NCBI GenBank assembly: GCA_031259625.1
Contig: JAIRLG010000076.1
Coordinates: 1 to 6,244, forward strand
DNA: 6,244 nt
Direction of reading: 5' to 3'
DNA from: Puniceicoccales bacterium
Lineage (GTDB): Bacteria; Verrucomicrobiota; Verrucomicrobiae; Opitutales; LL51
Shown here: positions 5,431-6,244 of the stretch, in pieces
Layout: every line of letters starts with the position of its first letter
Numbering within the stretch: the stretch's first letter is position 1
Position numbers and translations under genes: made by a program
Notes under the pieces: generated by a model
What the model was told of the DNA's origin: nothing
Databases searched by the model: none
Seen by the model: only the letters and a program-made list of their open reading frames with translations

Positions 5431-6244
5431 AGGCCGGGTCATAGACTCCTACTTCGGCCACAATGCCCCGCACCTGATTCCAATCGCTGTGGCCCTTCAG
5501 ATAGTGATGAATCGCGGATTCCCGCATCGATTTCCGGCCCTCCTGGACAAATTTCTGCCGCAGCACATCCTCATCCGCGTAGTCGTGGATCCCTTCCCGC
5601 CACCCGGCATCGATGGGCAGAACCTCGTAGGCGGCCAGGCGTCCCCGGTAGCCGGTGCGCAGGCAGTGCTCGCAGCCGACGGCTTCGTAGGTCACCGTAC
5701 CCGCCGGCAAGGTACCCTCGTGGCCCGAACGCCTCAGGAAATCCTCGTCGCAGGGAACCGGCCGTGCGCAGGAGGGGCACAATTTCTGCACCAGGCGCTG
5801 GGACAGAATGCCCCGCAGCGTGGCGGCGATGAGGTAGGTGGGGACACCGAGGTCCACCAGGCGCGTCACCGCATTGATCGTATCCCGCGCGTGCACCGTC
5901 GACAGCACCAGGTGACCGGTCAGAGCGGCCCGAATGGCCATTTCCGCCGTCTCCTTATCCCGAATTTCCCCGACGAGGATGACGTTGGGCGCCTGGCGCA
6001 GCATCGCCCGCAGGGCCCGGGCAAAGGTCATGCCCACCCGCTCGTTGACGGCAATTTGGTTCACCCCGTCGATCTGGTACTCCACCGGATCCTCCACCGT
6101 CAGCACCTTTTGCTCCGGCGAGGAGATCTTCTTGATCACGGCGTACAGCGTCGTCGATTTGCCGGAACCGGTGGGGCCCGCGACCAGGATCATCCCGTTG
6201 GAGGCATTCATCATCATGTCGATCTCGATGGCCTGCTCCTCCGA
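5429..6244 (-). CDS. GspE/PilB-family type II secretion or type IV pilus ATPase (5' part beyond window)
   Basis: The frame is open from the window edge at 6244 to the stop at 5429, giving 271 C-terminal residues. The ATG at 6217 is internal, because the frame continues upstream of it in a family-like way (EEQAIEIDMMMNASNGMILVAG). Visible motifs, numbered from the first visible residue: Walker A GPTGSGKST (23-31), Asp box VEDPVEY (50-56), Walker B with VGEIRD (91-96), His box GHLVLSTVHA (110-119), and a zinc-binding tetracysteine CPSC (156-159) plus CEHC (191-194) followed by TGYRGRLAAYEVLPI. The tetracysteine points to an assembly or secretion ATPase (GspE/PilB) and away from the retraction ATPase PilT. 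Such proteins are cytoplasmic hexamers that drive pilus or pseudopilus polymerisation at the inner membrane. PilB and GspE cannot be told apart without the N-terminal domain. The neighbouring comM slightly favours a DNA-uptake pilus. Confidence 0.93.
   Translation of the reverse strand, partial: SEEQAIEIDMMMNASNGMILVAGPTGSGKSTTLYAVIKKISSPEQKVLTVEDPVEYQIDGVNQIAVNERVGMTFARALRAMLRQAPNVILVGEIRDKETAEMAIRAALTGHLVLSTVHARDTINAVTRLVDLGVPTYLIAATLRGILSQRLVQKLCPSCARPVPCDEDFLRRSGHEGTLPAGTVTYEAVGCEHCLRTGYRGRLAAYEVLPIDAGWREGIHDYADEDVLRQKFVQEGRKSMRESAIHHYLKGHSDWNQVRGIVAEVGVYDPA

Overview
The window is a GC-rich bacterial chromosomal segment with four protein genes, all on the minus strand. In transcription order they are: the C-terminal part of a GspE/PilB-family secretion or type IV pilus ATPase (5429-6244, start outside the window), ComM (3230-4777), arginyl-tRNA synthetase ArgS (929-2698), and the first 245 residues of a XerC/XerD-type tyrosine recombinase (1-737, end outside the window). 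The host cannot be named from this stretch. The ArgS sequence (long DNHIGDWG-type insertion, SFDGNTAPYLLYA block) is reminiscent of the Verrucomicrobiota/PVC side of bacteria, but that is a weak impression from memory. There are no phage, plasmid or IS genes.

The coding content is mostly ordinary. A pilus-type ATPase next to ComM, the branch-migration helicase of natural transformation, suggests a DNA-uptake neighbourhood, although each gene is separated by a long intergenic gap and no tight operon is visible.

The unusual part is the two long gaps, 2699-3229 and 4778-5428. Each holds a pair of roughly 100-120 bp elements of one architecture. An outer stem of 13-14 bp, with YCTTT on the left inner end and AAAGR on the right, encloses three hairpins: a long arm of about 18-20 bp, a GC-rich arm (usually CCCGC/GCGGG) and a short arm of 5-6 bp. 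Together they form a cloverleaf or four-way junction. The four copies (2809-2912, 2940-3041, 4937-5035, 5216-5334) differ greatly in arm sequence yet keep nearly perfect Watson-Crick pairing. They form two sequence subfamilies. Each gap carries one member of each subfamily in inverted orientation, an arrangement like REP/BIME elements. Most of the short and GC-rich arms close with a C-G pair around a trinucleotide loop that reads GNA on one strand, the class of loop known to make very stable DNA mini-hairpins.

The same gap between the ATPase and comM also carries a degenerate 23-bp tandem array (5101 to about 5190) and a degenerate 26-28-bp tandem array that runs into the ATPase stop codon (5345-5430). 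A third repeat, an imperfect tandem duplication of about 102 bp at 751-953, includes the 3' end of argS. A candidate intrinsic terminator follows comM (3099-3131). The starts of argS and comM lack a clear Shine-Dalgarno sequence.

The three-hairpin family is the best candidate for something undescribed. I cannot tell from one window whether it acts as DNA (cruciform, mobile element) or as RNA.
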